Shown here: positions 15,376 to 25,699 of the stretch, one piece after another
How the letters are laid out: every line of letters starts with the position of its first letter
How positions within the stretch are numbered: the stretch's first letter is position 1
Assembly (NCBI RefSeq): GCF_014652375.1
Contig: NZ_BMYR01000009.1
Location: 124,001 to 188,000 of the forward strand
Direction: 5' to 3'
From: Alishewanella tabrizica
GTDB taxonomy: Bacteria > Pseudomonadota > Gammaproteobacteria > Enterobacterales > Alteromonadaceae
DNA length: 64,000 nucleotides
Notes under the pieces: generated by a model
The model's database searches: none
Told to the model about the DNA's origin: nothing
What the model saw: the letters and a program-made list of their open reading frames with translations, nothing else
Made by a program: the position numbers and the translations under genes

Positions 15376-17961
15376 ATGAACACGCCATTTAAACTCTCAC
15401 TGTGTGCTTTCTCGATCGGCGCACTGTTGTCCCCTGTCAGTACTTTTGCTCAACAACAAACATCAAATGCTGAACTAGAGCAAGTTGAGCGTATTGAAGT
15501 GACAGGCTCCCGTATTAAACGCAATGATTTAGAAGGCGCCGTGCCGATCACTGTGATTGATCGTGATGCCATCACAAAATCAGGCTTTTCAAATTTACAG
15601 CAATTATTAGAGCGTACGCCAGTTGCTGGTGTAGGGACGTTTTCTACACGTGGTAACAACCAAGATTCAACAGCGAACGGTGGCGCTGCGATTAGTTTAC
15701 GCGGCTTTGGTGCTGATGCGACCCTAGTATTAATTAATGGCCGTCGTGTTGCTGTTAGCGCTTTTGCGGAAGGTATTGCTAATTCGTTTGTCGATATCAA
15801 TAGTATCCCTGTTGCCGCTATTGAGCGTGTAGAAATTTTAAAAGATGGCGCTTCTGCAGTCTACGGCTCTGACGCTGTAGCAGGGGTGGTTAACGTTATT
15901 TTACGTAAAGATTTTGAAGGTACAGAGGTTTCTTTTAGTCATGGTGGTACTACAGGCCCAACCTATGATGAAACCTCTGGCAGTTTAGTGTGGGGTACCC
16001 AAGGTAAAGACGCTAATGCCACGCTAATTTTAGATTATTTTAAAAACACCACTATCCTTGGTGCTGAAATGGGCCGCTTTGGTACGGCAAATCAGGCCCC
16101 TTATGGTGGTAATGATTTACGCTCTTCACGCGGTTATCCAGGTAATTTTATTGTGAACGGCCAAACCCGCATTGATCCAGGCTGTCCGCCAAGTCAGGCA
16201 TTTGGCCAAACGTGCGTGTATGATTATGGTCCAATTATCATGGCGGTTACACCGGCAGAGCGAGTAGGTGCCGTATTACAAGTAAGCCAGAATTTAAATA
16301 ATGATATGCAGGCTTATGCCGAGTTATCGGTGCAACATAATACGTCAAAAGCGCAAGGTGCCGCGACGCCGTTAGATGGTGATGCGGGGTTAACCGTTCC
16401 TGCCAGCCATCCGAACAATCCTTTTGGCACAAATGTCCGCATTAACCGTTACAGAACCGTTGATGCTGGCCCTCGTACTTGGGATATTGAGTCTGATGCC
16501 TTACGTTTGGTATTGGGTGTGCGTGGCCAAATTAATGAGTTAGATTGGGATGTATCGGCACAAAAAGGCCGCAGTGAATCCATGCAGACCGGGAGTAAAT
16601 CTCAAGGCTGGGTAAGAACAGACTTTTTACAACAGCAAATTAACTTAGGCTTGTACAATCCGTTTGGTGGAGTAACCAACCCGCCTGAAGTGATTGATGC
16701 TATTACTACTAGTTTAGTACGACGCGGTGAATCTCATCTTACCTCATTTGATGCGAGTTTAAGCGGTGATGCCTTCACCTTAGGTGATCAAGTTGTGGCA
16801 TTTGCCGCAGGCGCAGAATACCGTAAGGAAGATGCATTTGATCAGCCAGACGATCAATTCCAACGCGGACTTATTTTCGGTACTGAATCAGTGTCTGCGC
16901 AAGCTGAACGTGATCAATATGCGGCTTACATCGAGTTTTTGGTCCCGTTAACGGATGAGCTAGAGGTAACATTAGCCGGTCGTTACGATCATTACAGCGA
17001 CTTTGGTTCCACCACTAATCCACAAGTCAGTGTAAAGTGGCGCCCTCAAGATAACTTTACCGTACGGGCTTCTTATGGCCAGGGTTTCCGTGCACCTTCT
17101 TTGGCGCAAATTGGTTTGGGTCCCTCACAAGAATCGGTATTCTTTACCGATACCTTCCGTTGCCCTACAGCAGACGCAGCTAACCCAGCCTGTGCATCTA
17201 CCGATTACACGATTGTCTTTGAGGGTTCAGAAGGATTGCAGCCCGAAGAATCCGAAACCTATAATCTAGGTTTTGTATGGCAAGTAACTGATGCGTTTGA
17301 TGTAAGTGCTGATGTTTGGAGCATTACACAAGATAACAAAATTGATCAAAACGATTATGAAAACGTGTATGCCGCAGAGTGTAACCGTCAAAACAGTACC
17401 ATTTGTGTACGTTTAGCGCCGTTACCAGGGCAAGCCTTAGGTGAGTTATCACGTATTTTTAATAGTTATATCAATATTAGCTCGCAAGAGGCTAAAGGGA
17501 TCGATTTATCGACGGCCTATCGTTTGAGCTTAGATAGCTATGGCGCAGTGCGTTTTAGCCTAGATTACTCATTCACTCATGAATTTAAGAAAAACGGTAT
17601 CGATTATGCTGGTGAGTATAACTATCCTCAGCATAGATGGTTAGCCAGTGCCGATTGGAGTTATGGTGATTGGGGTGTAACGACTAGCTTAAACTATGTT
17701 GGTGCCTTTGAAGATTACGCAGCGCCTTCAGACGTGATGAGCACTAAAACGCGTACTGTTGATGCACAAGCGTTATTGGATATTCAAGGCCGTTACAGCT
17801 TAAATACCAATACCACGTTAATGCTGGGTATGAATAATGCGCTAGATAAAGAGCCCCCGTTTGCAATAGGTGATGGTGACGCCGATCTGTATGGCTATGC
17901 CTCGCAAGTGCACAATCCACGTGGCCGCTTTGTTTACGCGAAAGTGAACTATCGCTTTTAA
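15376..17961 (+). CDS. TonB-dependent outer-membrane receptor
   Basis: An 861-residue protein with a signal peptide (residues 1-25, ending STFAQQQ). A plug domain follows: RIEVTGSRIKR, ITVIDRDAITKSG, then ISLRGFGADATLVLINGRRV and DINSIPVAAIERVEILKDG. The long beta-barrel ends in the expected aromatic residue (KVNYRF). The style (GSRIKR plug, FRAPSL..., large loops with cysteines) fits the CirA-like receptors with many paralogues in Alteromonadales, which import carbohydrates, peptides or siderophores. There is no N-terminal signalling (STN) domain. The substrate is unknown. A palindrome precedes it and a terminator follows. Confidence 0.93.
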   Translation: MNTPFKLSLCAFSIGALLSPVSTFAQQQTSNAELEQVERIEVTGSRIKRNDLEGAVPITVIDRDAITKSGFSNLQQLLERTPVAGVGTFSTRGNNQDSTANGGAAISLRGFGADATLVLINGRRVAVSAFAEGIANSFVDINSIPVAAIERVEILKDGASAVYGSDAVAGVVNVILRKDFEGTEVSFSHGGTTGPTYDETSGSLVWGTQGKDANATLILDYFKNTTILGAEMGRFGTANQAPYGGNDLRSSRGYPGNFIVNGQTRIDPGCPPSQAFGQTCVYDYGPIIMAVTPAERVGAVLQVSQNLNNDMQAYAELSVQHNTSKAQGAATPLDGDAGLTVPASHPNNPFGTNVRINRYRTVDAGPRTWDIESDALRLVLGVRGQINELDWDVSAQKGRSESMQTGSKSQGWVRTDFLQQQINLGLYNPFGGVTNPPEVIDAITTSLVRRGESHLTSFDASLSGDAFTLGDQVVAFAAGAEYRKEDAFDQPDDQFQRGLIFGTESVSAQAERDQYAAYIEFLVPLTDELEVTLAGRYDHYSDFGSTTNPQVSVKWRPQDNFTVRASYGQGFRAPSLAQIGLGPSQESVFFTDTFRCPTADAANPACASTDYTIVFEGSEGLQPEESETYNLGFVWQVTDAFDVSADVWSITQDNKIDQNDYENVYAAECNRQNSTICVRLAPLPGQALGELSRIFNSYINISSQEAKGIDLSTAYRLSLDSYGAVRFSLDYSFTHEFKKNGIDYAGEYNYPQHRWLASADWSYGDWGVTTSLNYVGAFEDYAAPSDVMSTKTRTVDAQALLDIQGRYSLNTNTTLMLGMNNALDKEPPFAIGDGDADLYGYASQVHNPRGRFVYAKVNYRF

Positions 17962-17971
17962 CTAAAACCAC

Positions 17972-18009
17972 TAGCAGCTGCATTGTTTATGCAGCTGCTA
18001 TTTATTTTT
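17972..18009 (+). terminator. Terminator of the TonB-dependent receptor gene
   Basis: TAGCAGCTGCAT and ATGCAGCTGCTA form a perfect 12-base stem around a five-base loop, followed by TTTATTTTT. It starts 10 bases after the receptor stop codon. Confidence 0.85.
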
Positions 18010-18100
18010 ATGGCGCTAATGTTCCTTTTAGCGCGTACCCTTACGTCTTTTCGGAAAGCCTAATAAACAGGTTAAAATTCACGCCTAGGCTACAATGGGT

Positions 18101-20923
18101 TTAACCCAACATCGGCTTTAAGTACTTGCCGGTATAGGATTTTTCACATGCTGCAACGTGCTCAGGTGTGCCTGCTACTAAGATTTCACCGCCGCCACTG
18201 CCGCCTTCTGGGCCAAGATCGATCACCCAGTCAGCCGTTTTGACCACATCCAAATTATGCTCAATCACCACAATCGTGTTGCCCGCATCGCGTAATTTAT
18301 GCAGTACATTAAGCAGTTGTTGAATATCGTAAAAGTGCAGCCCTGTTGTCGGTTCGTCTAGGATGTAAAGGGTTTTGCCCGTATCGCGTTTACTAAGCTC
18401 GCGTGCCAGTTTTACGCGCTGTGCTTCGCCGCCAGACAAGGTGGTAGCGGATTGCCCTAACTTAATATAGCTCAACCCCACGTCCATAAGTGTTTGTACT
18501 TTGCGTTTAATGGCAGGAATCGCCTCGAAAAAGCTTAAAGCGTCTTCAACAGTCATATCCAACACTTGATGAATATTTTTGCCCTTGTATTTAATTTCTA
18601 AGGTTTCACGATTGTAGCGTTTACCTTTACAGACATCACAAGGCACATAAACATCAGGTAAAAAGTGCATTTCTACTTTAATGACGCCATCACCCTGACA
18701 GGCTTCGCAGCGGCCGCCTTTGACGTTAAAACTAAAGCGACCCACTTGGTAGCCGCGTGAGCGCGCTTCTTGCGTTCCGGCAAACATTTCCCGTACGGCG
18801 GTAAAAATACCCGTATAGGTAGCGGCATTGGAGCGAGGCGTGCGGCCAATCGGGCTTTGATCGATGTCGATTACTTTATCAAAGTGCTCTAATCCTTTAA
18901 TGGCTTTGTGGGGAGCGGGATCGCTACCTTCGCCTTTATTCAGCACCCGATGCGCCACGCGGAATAGCGTGTCGTTAATTAAAGTGGATTTACCTGAGCC
19001 GGACACGCCGGTAATACAGGTCATCACACCAAAAGGGATGGCCATATCAACATTTTTCAGGTTATTACCGGTCGCCCCTACTACTTCTAACCATTTATCG
19101 GTCAGCGGCGTGCGGTTGGCTGGCACTGCAATTTTGCGGGTTCCGGACATATACTGGCCGGTGAGTGATTCTGGCTCGGCCATAATTTGCTGCAGGCTAC
19201 CTTGTGCCACAATATGGCCGCCATGCACGCCTGCGCCGGGGCCAATATCGATAATATGATCGGCCATGCGCACAGCGTCTTCATCATGTTCTACCACGAT
19301 GACGGTGTTGCCCAAATCGCGTAAATGGGTAAGTGTGCCGAGTAGCCGATCATTATCGCGCTGATGCAGACCAATCGACGGTTCGTCCAGCACATACATA
19401 ACGCCCACTAAACCTGCGCCAATTTGGCTGGCTAGCCGAATACGCTGTGCTTCACCGCCAGAAAGGGTTTCAGCACTGCGCGATAAGTTAAGGTAATTCA
19501 GCCCCACATTAACTAAAAACTGTAATCGATCCTGAATTTCTTTCAGTACTTTTTCGGCTATTTTAGCGCGTTGACCGGTAAGGTGAAGTTGTTGAAAGAA
19601 GACTAAGCAATCACCAATGGCTAATTCAACCACTTGCGGTAACGTGGTTTTGCCAATAAAAACATGCCGTGCTTCGGTACGCAGCCGAGTGCCATGACAA
19701 CTTGGACAGGGTTGGCTGGCGAGGTATTTACTCAGTTCTTCCCGCACCGCATTAGATTCTGTTTCGCGATAGCGACGATCCATATTCGGCACAATGCCTT
19801 CAAACGGATGGCTGCGTTGGACGATATCGCCACGATCATTTAAGTACTTAAAATCAATAACCTTAGTACCACTACCATACAAAATAGCCTCTTGATGTTT
19901 TTTACTGAGGGTATTGTAAGGAACGTCTAAGGCAAAGCCATAATGCTCCGATAAGGCCTTAAGCATTTGAAAGTAATAAAAGTTACGTTTATCCCAACCG
20001 CGAATAGCGCCACCCGCCAAGCTCAGCTCATCACTCACGATCACTTTTTTGGGATCAAAAAATTGTTTTACGCCAAGGCCATCACAGCTAGGACAAGCGC
20101 CCGCCGGATTGTTAAAAGAGAAGAGCCGTGGCTCTAGCTCTGCCATAGAATACCCGCAAGTGGGGCAAGCGTAATTGGCTGAAAAAACCAATTCTTCTGC
20201 CTCGGGTTCGTCCATTAAAGCCACTCGCGCTACACCACCTGAGAGCTGCAGGGCCGTTTCAAACGATTCTGCAAGGCGCAGTTTAATATCGTCTCGTACT
20301 TTAATACGATCTACGACGACTTCAATGGTGTGCTTTTTCTGTAAATCCAGTTTTGGAGGATCAGATAAATCCCATATTTCGCCGTCGATGCGCGCGCGAA
20401 CATAGCCTTGTGCAACGAGCCCCTCTAATGTTTTTAAATGTTCGCCTTTGCGCTCTTGTACGACGGGCGCTAATACCATCAGTTTGGTCCCTTCTGGGAA
20501 GGCCGTCGCTTTATCAACCATTTCGCTGATCGTTTGTGCTGCGAGGGGTAAATCATGTTCTGGGCAACGCGGCTCACCTACGCGCGCAAACAATAGACGC
20601 AGATAATCATAAATTTCGGTAATAGTGCCTACTGTAGAGCGCGGATTATGTGAGGTCGATTTTTGCTCAATTGAAATGGCTGGGGATAAACCTTCAATAT
20701 GATCGACATCGGGCTTTTCCATTAAACTTAAGAATTGCCGCGCGTAGGCCGACAGCGATTCTACATAACGGCGTTGCCCTTCAGCATAAAGCGTATCAAA
20801 GGCTAAAGATGACTTGCCCGAACCGGATAGCCCCGTAATCACCACAAGTTTATCGCGTGGGATTTGCAGTGAAATATTTTTTAAGTTGTGGGTGCGGGCA
20901 CCCCGAATATCAATTTTGTCCAT
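18101..20923 (-). CDS. uvrA: Excinuclease ABC subunit A
   Basis: A 940-residue DNA damage recognition ATPase of nucleotide excision repair. The start is the ATG at 20923 ([16 protein letters not shown], the conserved N-terminus) with GGAAG upstream; 35 codons of open frame before it are not conserved. It has two ABC ATPase domains ([12 protein letters not shown] and [12 protein letters not shown], with [16 protein letters not shown] and [16 protein letters not shown] signatures) and zinc modules with CPTCGY, CPSCDG, CPSCHG, CEACQG and CDVCKG. A LexA-like box lies 34 bases upstream, so SOS induction is likely. Confidence 0.98.
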   Translation of the reverse strand: MDKIDIRGARTHNLKNISLQIPRDKLVVITGLSGSGKSSLAFDTLYAEGQRRYVESLSAYARQFLSLMEKPDVDHIEGLSPAISIEQKSTSHNPRSTVGTITEIYDYLRLLFARVGEPRCPEHDLPLAAQTISEMVDKATAFPEGTKLMVLAPVVQERKGEHLKTLEGLVAQGYVRARIDGEIWDLSDPPKLDLQKKHTIEVVVDRIKVRDDIKLRLAESFETALQLSGGVARVALMDEPEAEELVFSANYACPTCGYSMAELEPRLFSFNNPAGACPSCDGLGVKQFFDPKKVIVSDELSLAGGAIRGWDKRNFYYFQMLKALSEHYGFALDVPYNTLSKKHQEAILYGSGTKVIDFKYLNDRGDIVQRSHPFEGIVPNMDRRYRETESNAVREELSKYLASQPCPSCHGTRLRTEARHVFIGKTTLPQVVELAIGDCLVFFQQLHLTGQRAKIAEKVLKEIQDRLQFLVNVGLNYLNLSRSAETLSGGEAQRIRLASQIGAGLVGVMYVLDEPSIGLHQRDNDRLLGTLTHLRDLGNTVIVVEHDEDAVRMADHIIDIGPGAGVHGGHIVAQGSLQQIMAEPESLTGQYMSGTRKIAVPANRTPLTDKWLEVVGATGNNLKNVDMAIPFGVMTCITGVSGSGKSTLINDTLFRVAHRVLNKGEGSDPAPHKAIKGLEHFDKVIDIDQSPIGRTPRSNAATYTGIFTAVREMFAGTQEARSRGYQVGRFSFNVKGGRCEACQGDGVIKVEMHFLPDVYVPCDVCKGKRYNRETLEIKYKGKNIHQVLDMTVEDALSFFEAIPAIKRKVQTLMDVGLSYIKLGQSATTLSGGEAQRVKLARELSKRDTGKTLYILDEPTTGLHFYDIQQLLNVLHKLRDAGNTIVVIEHNLDVVKTADWVIDLGPEGGSGGGEILVAGTPEHVAACEKSYTGKYLKPMLG

Positions 20924-20956
20924 AACGGCTTCCGGTCGCTTTACGCTAGATGTATG

Positions 20957-20972
20957 CTGTACAAATATACAC
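20957..20972 (-). promoter_or_regulatory. LexA (SOS) box candidate upstream of uvrA
   Basis: CTGTACAAATATACAC matches the 16-base consensus CTGTATATATATACAG at 13 positions (mismatches at 6, 8 and 16). It lies 34 bases upstream of the uvrA ATG, the usual place for a LexA operator. The last half-site is imperfect. Confidence 0.6.
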
Positions 20973-21207
20973 TGCTTATGTAGGTAATAGCCAGTATCAG
21001 GCAAGGATATCGGCGATTCAACGGTCACGATTTATGCTGATGGCGTCAATAGTGAGTCTAGAATATGGCGTGTGAATAGGGTTGTCGCGCCTATTTCCGT
21101 GAGCAAATACGCCCCATAAGCACCTTTGGCTTTCTCGCTGGCACAATATTGTATGCATGTATAAATATCTGCTACAGTCGATAACTTTTTAATAACAGGT
21201 ACACCGT

Positions 21208-22614
21208 ATGACGACGTCAGCGAGCTCTACTAAGGTTATTTTACTTTCTTTTGCAGCTGCTTTAGGTGGCTTTTTATTCGGCTTTGATAGCGGGGTGATT
21301 AATGGCACGGTCGACGCACTGCAACAAGCGTTTCAATCCACTGCGGTAGGGACTGGCTTTAATGTTGCCTCCATGGCCCTGGGATGTGCCGTAGGGGCAT
21401 TTTTCGCGGGCACCTTGGCCGATCGGTTTGGTCGGCGACCGGTATTATTGGTTACGGCTATTTTGTTTATGTTAAGTGCATGGGGCTCTGGTATCGCCAC
21501 AAGCTCAGAGGCTTTTGTGTTATACCGTATTTTGGGGGGCTTGGCGGTGGGCGCTGCAAGCGTGTTAGTCCCTGCGTATATCAGCGAAATTGCCCCAGCA
21601 GCTATTCGTGGTCGACTTATTTCGTTGCAACAACTGATGATTGTTTTGGGATTATTTGCTGCGTTTTTAAGTAACTACAACATTGTACAACATGCTGGTA
21701 GCGCAGCGGCTGAGTTCTGGTGGGGCTTTAGTGCGTGGCAATGGATGTTTTGGATTGAAATTCTGCCTGCAGCATTGTTTTTTCTTTGCTTGTTGTTCGT
21801 CCCCGAATCACCACGCTATTTAGTCGCTGCCGGAAAATTGCCACAGGCCGCAGCCGTATTGGCGTCGCTGGCACCACATGACAATGCACAAGCCAAAGTA
21901 CAGGATATTCAATCTACGTTATCAAGTGAACACAAGCCGTCTTTACGTGATGTAATCAATCAGCATACGAGTAAGTTACATCCCATAATTTGGGCCGGTA
22001 TTATGTTGGCAGTATTGCAGCAATTTACTGGTATTAACGTGGTGTTTTACTATGGTGCAACCTTATGGCAAGCCGCAGGGTTTACTGAGAACGATGCCTT
22101 GGCCGTTAATGTGATTAGTGGTGCGGTAAATATTAGTTTTACCTTTTTAGCCATTGCCTTGGTAGATAAGATTGGGCGTAAAAAATTGTTGCTGGTAGGT
22201 GCGTTAGGGCAAGCTGTGATGCTGGCTGCTTTGGCAATCATTTTTAGTACCGCCGATGTGACCGACGCGGGTCAGCTACAATTAGCAGGGCAGATGGGGA
22301 TTGTTGCCTTATTGGCGGCTAATCTTTATATCGCCTTTTTTGCCACAACCTGGGGGCCAATTGTTTGGGTAATGCTGGGGGAAATGTTCCCAAATCAATT
22401 GCGCGGTGCCGCCTTGGGATTATGTGGCATTCTGCATTGGTTATCTAATTTTACCATCAGTATGAGCTTCCCTGTGTTGCTCGCCGGCGTGGGTTTGGGA
22501 GCCGCCTACGGGATATACGCAGCCTTTGGTGTGTTAGCGTTTTTACTGGTGAAAAAAATGCTGACAGAAACGCGTGGTTTAACCTTAGAGCAAATTTCGC
22601 GCGAACAGCAATAA
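21208..22614 (+). CDS. Sugar porter family MFS transporter
   Basis: A 468-residue, 12-helix inner-membrane symporter. Sugar-porter signatures are present: GGFLFGFDSGVINGT (helix 1), ADRFGRRPV (loop 2-3), RILGGLAVG, VPAYISEIAP and RGRLISLQQL (helix 4-5), PESPRYL (after helix 6), QQFTGINVVFYY (helix 7, sugar-binding residues) and DKIGRKKLL (loop 8-9). Such carriers take up hexoses or pentoses with protons. The substrate cannot be read from sequence. Neighbours give no pathway: uvrA is divergent and a terminator separates it from yajR. Confidence 0.9.
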   Translation: MTTSASSTKVILLSFAAALGGFLFGFDSGVINGTVDALQQAFQSTAVGTGFNVASMALGCAVGAFFAGTLADRFGRRPVLLVTAILFMLSAWGSGIATSSEAFVLYRILGGLAVGAASVLVPAYISEIAPAAIRGRLISLQQLMIVLGLFAAFLSNYNIVQHAGSAAAEFWWGFSAWQWMFWIEILPAALFFLCLLFVPESPRYLVAAGKLPQAAAVLASLAPHDNAQAKVQDIQSTLSSEHKPSLRDVINQHTSKLHPIIWAGIMLAVLQQFTGINVVFYYGATLWQAAGFTENDALAVNVISGAVNISFTFLAIALVDKIGRKKLLLVGALGQAVMLAALAIIFSTADVTDAGQLQLAGQMGIVALLAANLYIAFFATTWGPIVWVMLGEMFPNQLRGAALGLCGILHWLSNFTISMSFPVLLAGVGLGAAYGIYAAFGVLAFLLVKKMLTETRGLTLEQISREQQ

Positions 22615-22633
22615 TTTCATTGATCCAATAAAC

Positions 22634-22668
22634 GCCAGCAGCGGTATTGCCGCTATGCTGGCTTTTTT
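22634..22668 (+). terminator. Terminator after the sugar porter gene
   Basis: GCCAGCAGCGG pairs with CCGCTATGCTGGC (a small internal bulge), followed by TTTTTT. It lies 20 bases after the transporter stop. Confidence 0.8.
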
Positions 22669-22720
22669 ATGCTAAACTGCCTCCCTTGTTTAATCGGATC
22701 CCTTGCTGTTAGTTGTCACA

Positions 22721-24085
22721 ATGCATCAATTGAATTCTCTGGAAAAACGCGCCGCTATTGCACTGGCATTGGTATTTTCTACCCGAATGCTAGGGCTGTT
22801 TATGCTATTGCCTGTTTTTGCCCTTTATGGTGAACAACTGGTGGGTTTTTCGCCCTTATGGATTGGCTTGGCTATTGGCGCGTATGGGCTAACCCAAGCG
22901 ATATTACAAATTCCTTTTGGTTGGCTATCGGATAAAATTGGCCGGCATAAAGTGATGCTATTGGGGTTGTTGCTCTTTGTACTAGGCTCGGTAGTGGCTG
23001 CATTAGCCGATAGCGTTTATATGGTCACTGTTGGACGGATATTACAAGGTGCGGGTGCTATTGCTGGGGCGGTGTTGGCGCTTGCGGCAGATTTAACGCG
23101 TGAAGAGCAGCGGCCAAAAGTGATGGCGATCATTGGTGCCAGTATCGGACTATCCTTTGCGCTTGCGATGGTGTTAGGGCCATTATTAGCCCGATGGGCC
23201 GGCTTAAGTGGCGTATTTTGGTTTACCGCCGTGTTAGCAGGGTGCGCCATGTTAATTGTGGCGTTTATAGTCCCTAAAAGTGTTAGTAAAGCGCCAACGG
23301 CAGAAACGTTAGCCTTGCCACAAAGCTTAGCCGCTATGATTAAGCATGGTCAATTGTTACGGTTAGATTTTGGTGTATTAGTACTACACCTAATGCTAAC
23401 GGCGATGTTTGTTGCCTTGCCAGCATTGTTGAATCAACAACACTTGGCTGCCGAACAACATTGGCAGGTGTATTTACCCGTGTTGCTAGGCTCATTTTTG
23501 TTTATGGTGCCGATGATGATTATTGCGATGCGGCGTCAGCAAGAAAAGCGCTATTTTTTAATTAATGTTCTATTATTAGTTGCGGCAATGTTAATTTGTT
23601 GGCAGGCGACGGCGTTGTGGGGCTTTGTACTGGCATTATTAGTATTTTTTATCGGCTTTAATTTTTTAGAGGCGAGCTTACCCGCCATCGTTTCGCGGGT
23701 GGCACCTGCTGGACAGCGTGGTAGTGCCATGGGGATTTATTCGAGTAGCCAGTTTTTTGGTGCCTTTTTAGGCGGTCTAATTGGCGGCACTGTGGCGCAG
23801 CATTTTGGTTTCAGCGCGATATTTGCTGTGTTGGCAGTAATTGGTTTAGTATGGTTGGTAATTGCCAGTACCATGCAACTGCCTGCTCGGGCACAGCGCT
23901 TGTCTTTACCTGTTTCGGTAACTACCGAGCAACAAGCTGGCTTGTTGGCCGCTAAGTTAGCGGCGTTGTCGGGGGTACAAGAGGTCACCATATTGCTGAC
24001 CGAACAACGTTGCTATTTAAAAGTTAGCGCGCAGCAGTTTGAATTAGCGCAGGCTCAGTCTTTGGTTGCGAGTAGCAGCCAGTAA
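22721..24085 (+). CDS. yajR: MFS transporter YajR
   Basis: A 454-residue drug:proton-antiporter-like MFS protein orthologous to E. coli YajR. It has 12 helices, motif A GWLSDKIGRHKVML in loop 2-3 and the helix 5 motif VLGPLLARWAG. It carries the extra C-terminal cytosolic YAM domain (QEVTILLTEQRCYLKVS, about residues 390-450) that defines YajR. The ATG at 22721 is chosen because it gives the family N-terminus; an upstream TTG is in frame. The substrate is unknown. It is followed by ssb after 21 bases, so read-through from this promoter may contribute to ssb. Confidence 0.9.
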   Translation: MHQLNSLEKRAAIALALVFSTRMLGLFMLLPVFALYGEQLVGFSPLWIGLAIGAYGLTQAILQIPFGWLSDKIGRHKVMLLGLLLFVLGSVVAALADSVYMVTVGRILQGAGAIAGAVLALAADLTREEQRPKVMAIIGASIGLSFALAMVLGPLLARWAGLSGVFWFTAVLAGCAMLIVAFIVPKSVSKAPTAETLALPQSLAAMIKHGQLLRLDFGVLVLHLMLTAMFVALPALLNQQHLAAEQHWQVYLPVLLGSFLFMVPMMIIAMRRQQEKRYFLINVLLLVAAMLICWQATALWGFVLALLVFFIGFNFLEASLPAIVSRVAPAGQRGSAMGIYSSSQFFGAFLGGLIGGTVAQHFGFSAIFAVLAVIGLVWLVIASTMQLPARAQRLSLPVSVTTEQQAGLLAAKLAALSGVQEVTILLTEQRCYLKVSAQQFELAQAQSLVASSSQ

Positions 24086-24106
24086 TATTTTTTAGGAGAG
24101 ATACGC

Positions 24107-24706
24107 ATGGCGCGTGGAATTAATAAAGTCATCTTAATTGGTAATCTGGGTGCCGATCCAGAAGTGCGTTATATGCCGCAAGGCGGTGCTGTGGCCAATA
24201 TGACCATAGCGACCTCAGAGAGCTGGACGGATAAAGCGACAAACGAGCGGAAAGAGCAAACCGAGTGGCACCGCATTGTGATTTATCAGCGTTTAGCCGA
24301 AATTGCTGGCGAGTATTTACGTAAAGGGTCTAAAGTGTATATTGAGGGTAAATTAAAAACCCGCAAATGGACCGATAAAGACGGCGTTGAACGTTATACC
24401 ACGGAAATTGTCGCCAATGAGCTGCAAATGTTGGATGGCCGTGGTGAAGGTCAACAAGGTGGTATGGGCGGCGGCATGGGCGGTGGTCAGCAAGGCGGTT
24501 ATCAACCTCGCGCACCTCAGCAAAATGCACCACAACAAAATGCCCCCGCTTATCAACAAGCGCCACAGCAAAATTATCAACAACCCGCACAGGGCGGCTA
24601 TCAAAAGCCCGCTCAACCGCAGGGGGGGTATCAGCAACCGGCGCAGTCGCAGCAACGGCCACCTATGGAGCCGCCAATCGACTTTGATGACGATATTCCT
24701 TTCTGA
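24107..24706 (+). CDS. ssb: Single-stranded DNA-binding protein
   Basis: A 199-residue SSB. The N-terminal OB fold (residues 1-110) starts [21 protein letters not shown], with [16 protein letters not shown] and [11 protein letters not shown]. The linker (about 115-185) is rich in Gln, Pro, Gly and Tyr with repeats such as QQNAP and GGYQQPAQ. The acidic tip DFDDDIPF recruits repair proteins. AGGAGA precedes the ATG. In many gammaproteobacteria ssb sits next to uvrA; here a sugar porter and yajR lie between them. Confidence 0.98.
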   Translation: MARGINKVILIGNLGADPEVRYMPQGGAVANMTIATSESWTDKATNERKEQTEWHRIVIYQRLAEIAGEYLRKGSKVYIEGKLKTRKWTDKDGVERYTTEIVANELQMLDGRGEGQQGGMGGGMGGGQQGGYQPRAPQQNAPQQNAPAYQQAPQQNYQQPAQGGYQKPAQPQGGYQQPAQSQQRPPMEPPIDFDDDIPF

Positions 24707-24721
24707 TCTAACACTTTATAT

Positions 24722-24751
24722 AAAAAAACCTCGCTTTTTAGCGAGGTTTTT
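24722..24751. terminator. Bidirectional terminator between ssb and nitroreductase
   Basis: CCTCGCT-tttt-AGCGAGG stem, preceded by an A-run and followed by TTTTT, so it can act on both strands between these convergent genes. Confidence 0.9.
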
Positions 24752-24792
24752 CGTTTAAGCCGCGTAACACGCTGCCAAGTCATAATGCCTTG

Positions 24793-25431
24793 TTAGCGTT
24801 TGATAATAAAATCGGCTTGTTCGCGACGTACTTTTTTCAAGTTAACTAGCCAATCACCCTCAGCTTCGCGATAGCCTAGCGGCAGTAATAGAACAGATTT
24901 TAATCCCAGTTCTGCCAAGTTTAAAATTTTATCGACGTGTTCAGGTTCAAAGCCTTCCATCGGCGTGGTATCTACCTGTTGTTCGGCTGCGGCAATTAAT
25001 GCAGAGCCTAAACCAATATAGGCTTGACGCGCAGCATGTTCAAAATTTTGCTCGGCCGGGCGTTGTGGATAATACGCCAGCAGTTTTTGACGATACGCTT
25101 CCCAGCCTTCATTTTTAAAGCCGCGTTGCGTGTTTACTAAGTCGAACATCATATTGATGCGCTCGGTGGTGTAGTTATCCCAAGCAGCAAAGACCAGTAA
25201 GTGGGAACAATCAGTAACTTGTGATTGATTCCACGCAACTTCGCGGATCTGTTGTTTAATCACCGGGTCCGTTATGATCAACACCTGATAAGGTTGTAAA
25301 CCGCTTGAGCTCGCACTTAACCGAATGGCTTCTAAAATAACCTCTAGCTTGTCGGCAGGCACCGCAGCGCCCGCTTGCATCTTTTTCGCGGCATAGCGCC
25401 AATTCAATAATTCTAGTGTTTTAGACATCAT
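24793..25431 (-). CDS. NAD(P)H-dependent nitroreductase (NfsB-like)
   Basis: A 212-residue FMN flavoprotein. The start at 25431 follows AAGGAACAC; 23 in-frame codons before it are unlikely. It has LELLNWRYAAKKM (N-terminal FMN phosphate contact, R-Y-A-x-K), RLSASSSGLQPYQVLII (flavin-binding, S-S-x-x-x-Q-P) and LGLKSVLLLPLGYREAEGDW (C-terminal flavin segment). Family members reduce nitroaromatics and quinones, with NAD(P)H as donor; some are dihydropteridine reductases. The physiological substrate is unknown. It is convergent with ssb and divergent from the efflux operon. Confidence 0.88.
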   Translation of the reverse strand: MMSKTLELLNWRYAAKKMQAGAAVPADKLEVILEAIRLSASSSGLQPYQVLIITDPVIKQQIREVAWNQSQVTDCSHLLVFAAWDNYTTERINMMFDLVNTQRGFKNEGWEAYRQKLLAYYPQRPAEQNFEHAARQAYIGLGSALIAAAEQQVDTTPMEGFEPEHVDKILNLAELGLKSVLLLPLGYREAEGDWLVNLKKVRREQADFIIKR

Positions 25432-25631
25432 GTGTTCCTTAGTGTGGCAAGTGTTATCATGGTTGGTTCGACCAGTGTGACTTTCAAGGGTAACGCACAA
25501 TTAATCTGTTTTATTGTTAAGCGGGTCAGCGATAGCAGGTATAAACGCTACCCGCCTGCGCGGTTTGCCGCTGTAATACCGCGCTTTATCGAAAGCGTTG
25601 CCATCTTTACCAAATCTTGACGTAACGAGCA

Positions 25632-25660
25632 TTGAGCGATTCAGGGCAGCGCATTATAGT
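25632..25660 (+). promoter_or_regulatory. Sigma-70 promoter for the RND efflux operon
   Basis: TTGAGC, 17 bases, then TATAGT, ending 39 bases before the adaptor ATG. The hexamers and spacing are close to consensus. The region upstream has a short TGGT-tcg-ACCA repeat that could bind a regulator. Confidence 0.5.
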
Positions 25661-25699
25661 TGGCGCCAATTTAGTAGCAGGGTAATAGGATCTCAGAAC

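Noticed and set aside
18013-18034. GCGCTAA/TTAGCGC inverted repeat as the uvrA terminator
   Set aside because: The stem is good but no T-run follows on either strand, so I could not support termination.
24330-24758. Long frames on both strands overlapping ssb
   Set aside because: They are shadows produced by the Gln/Pro-rich repeats of the ssb linker.
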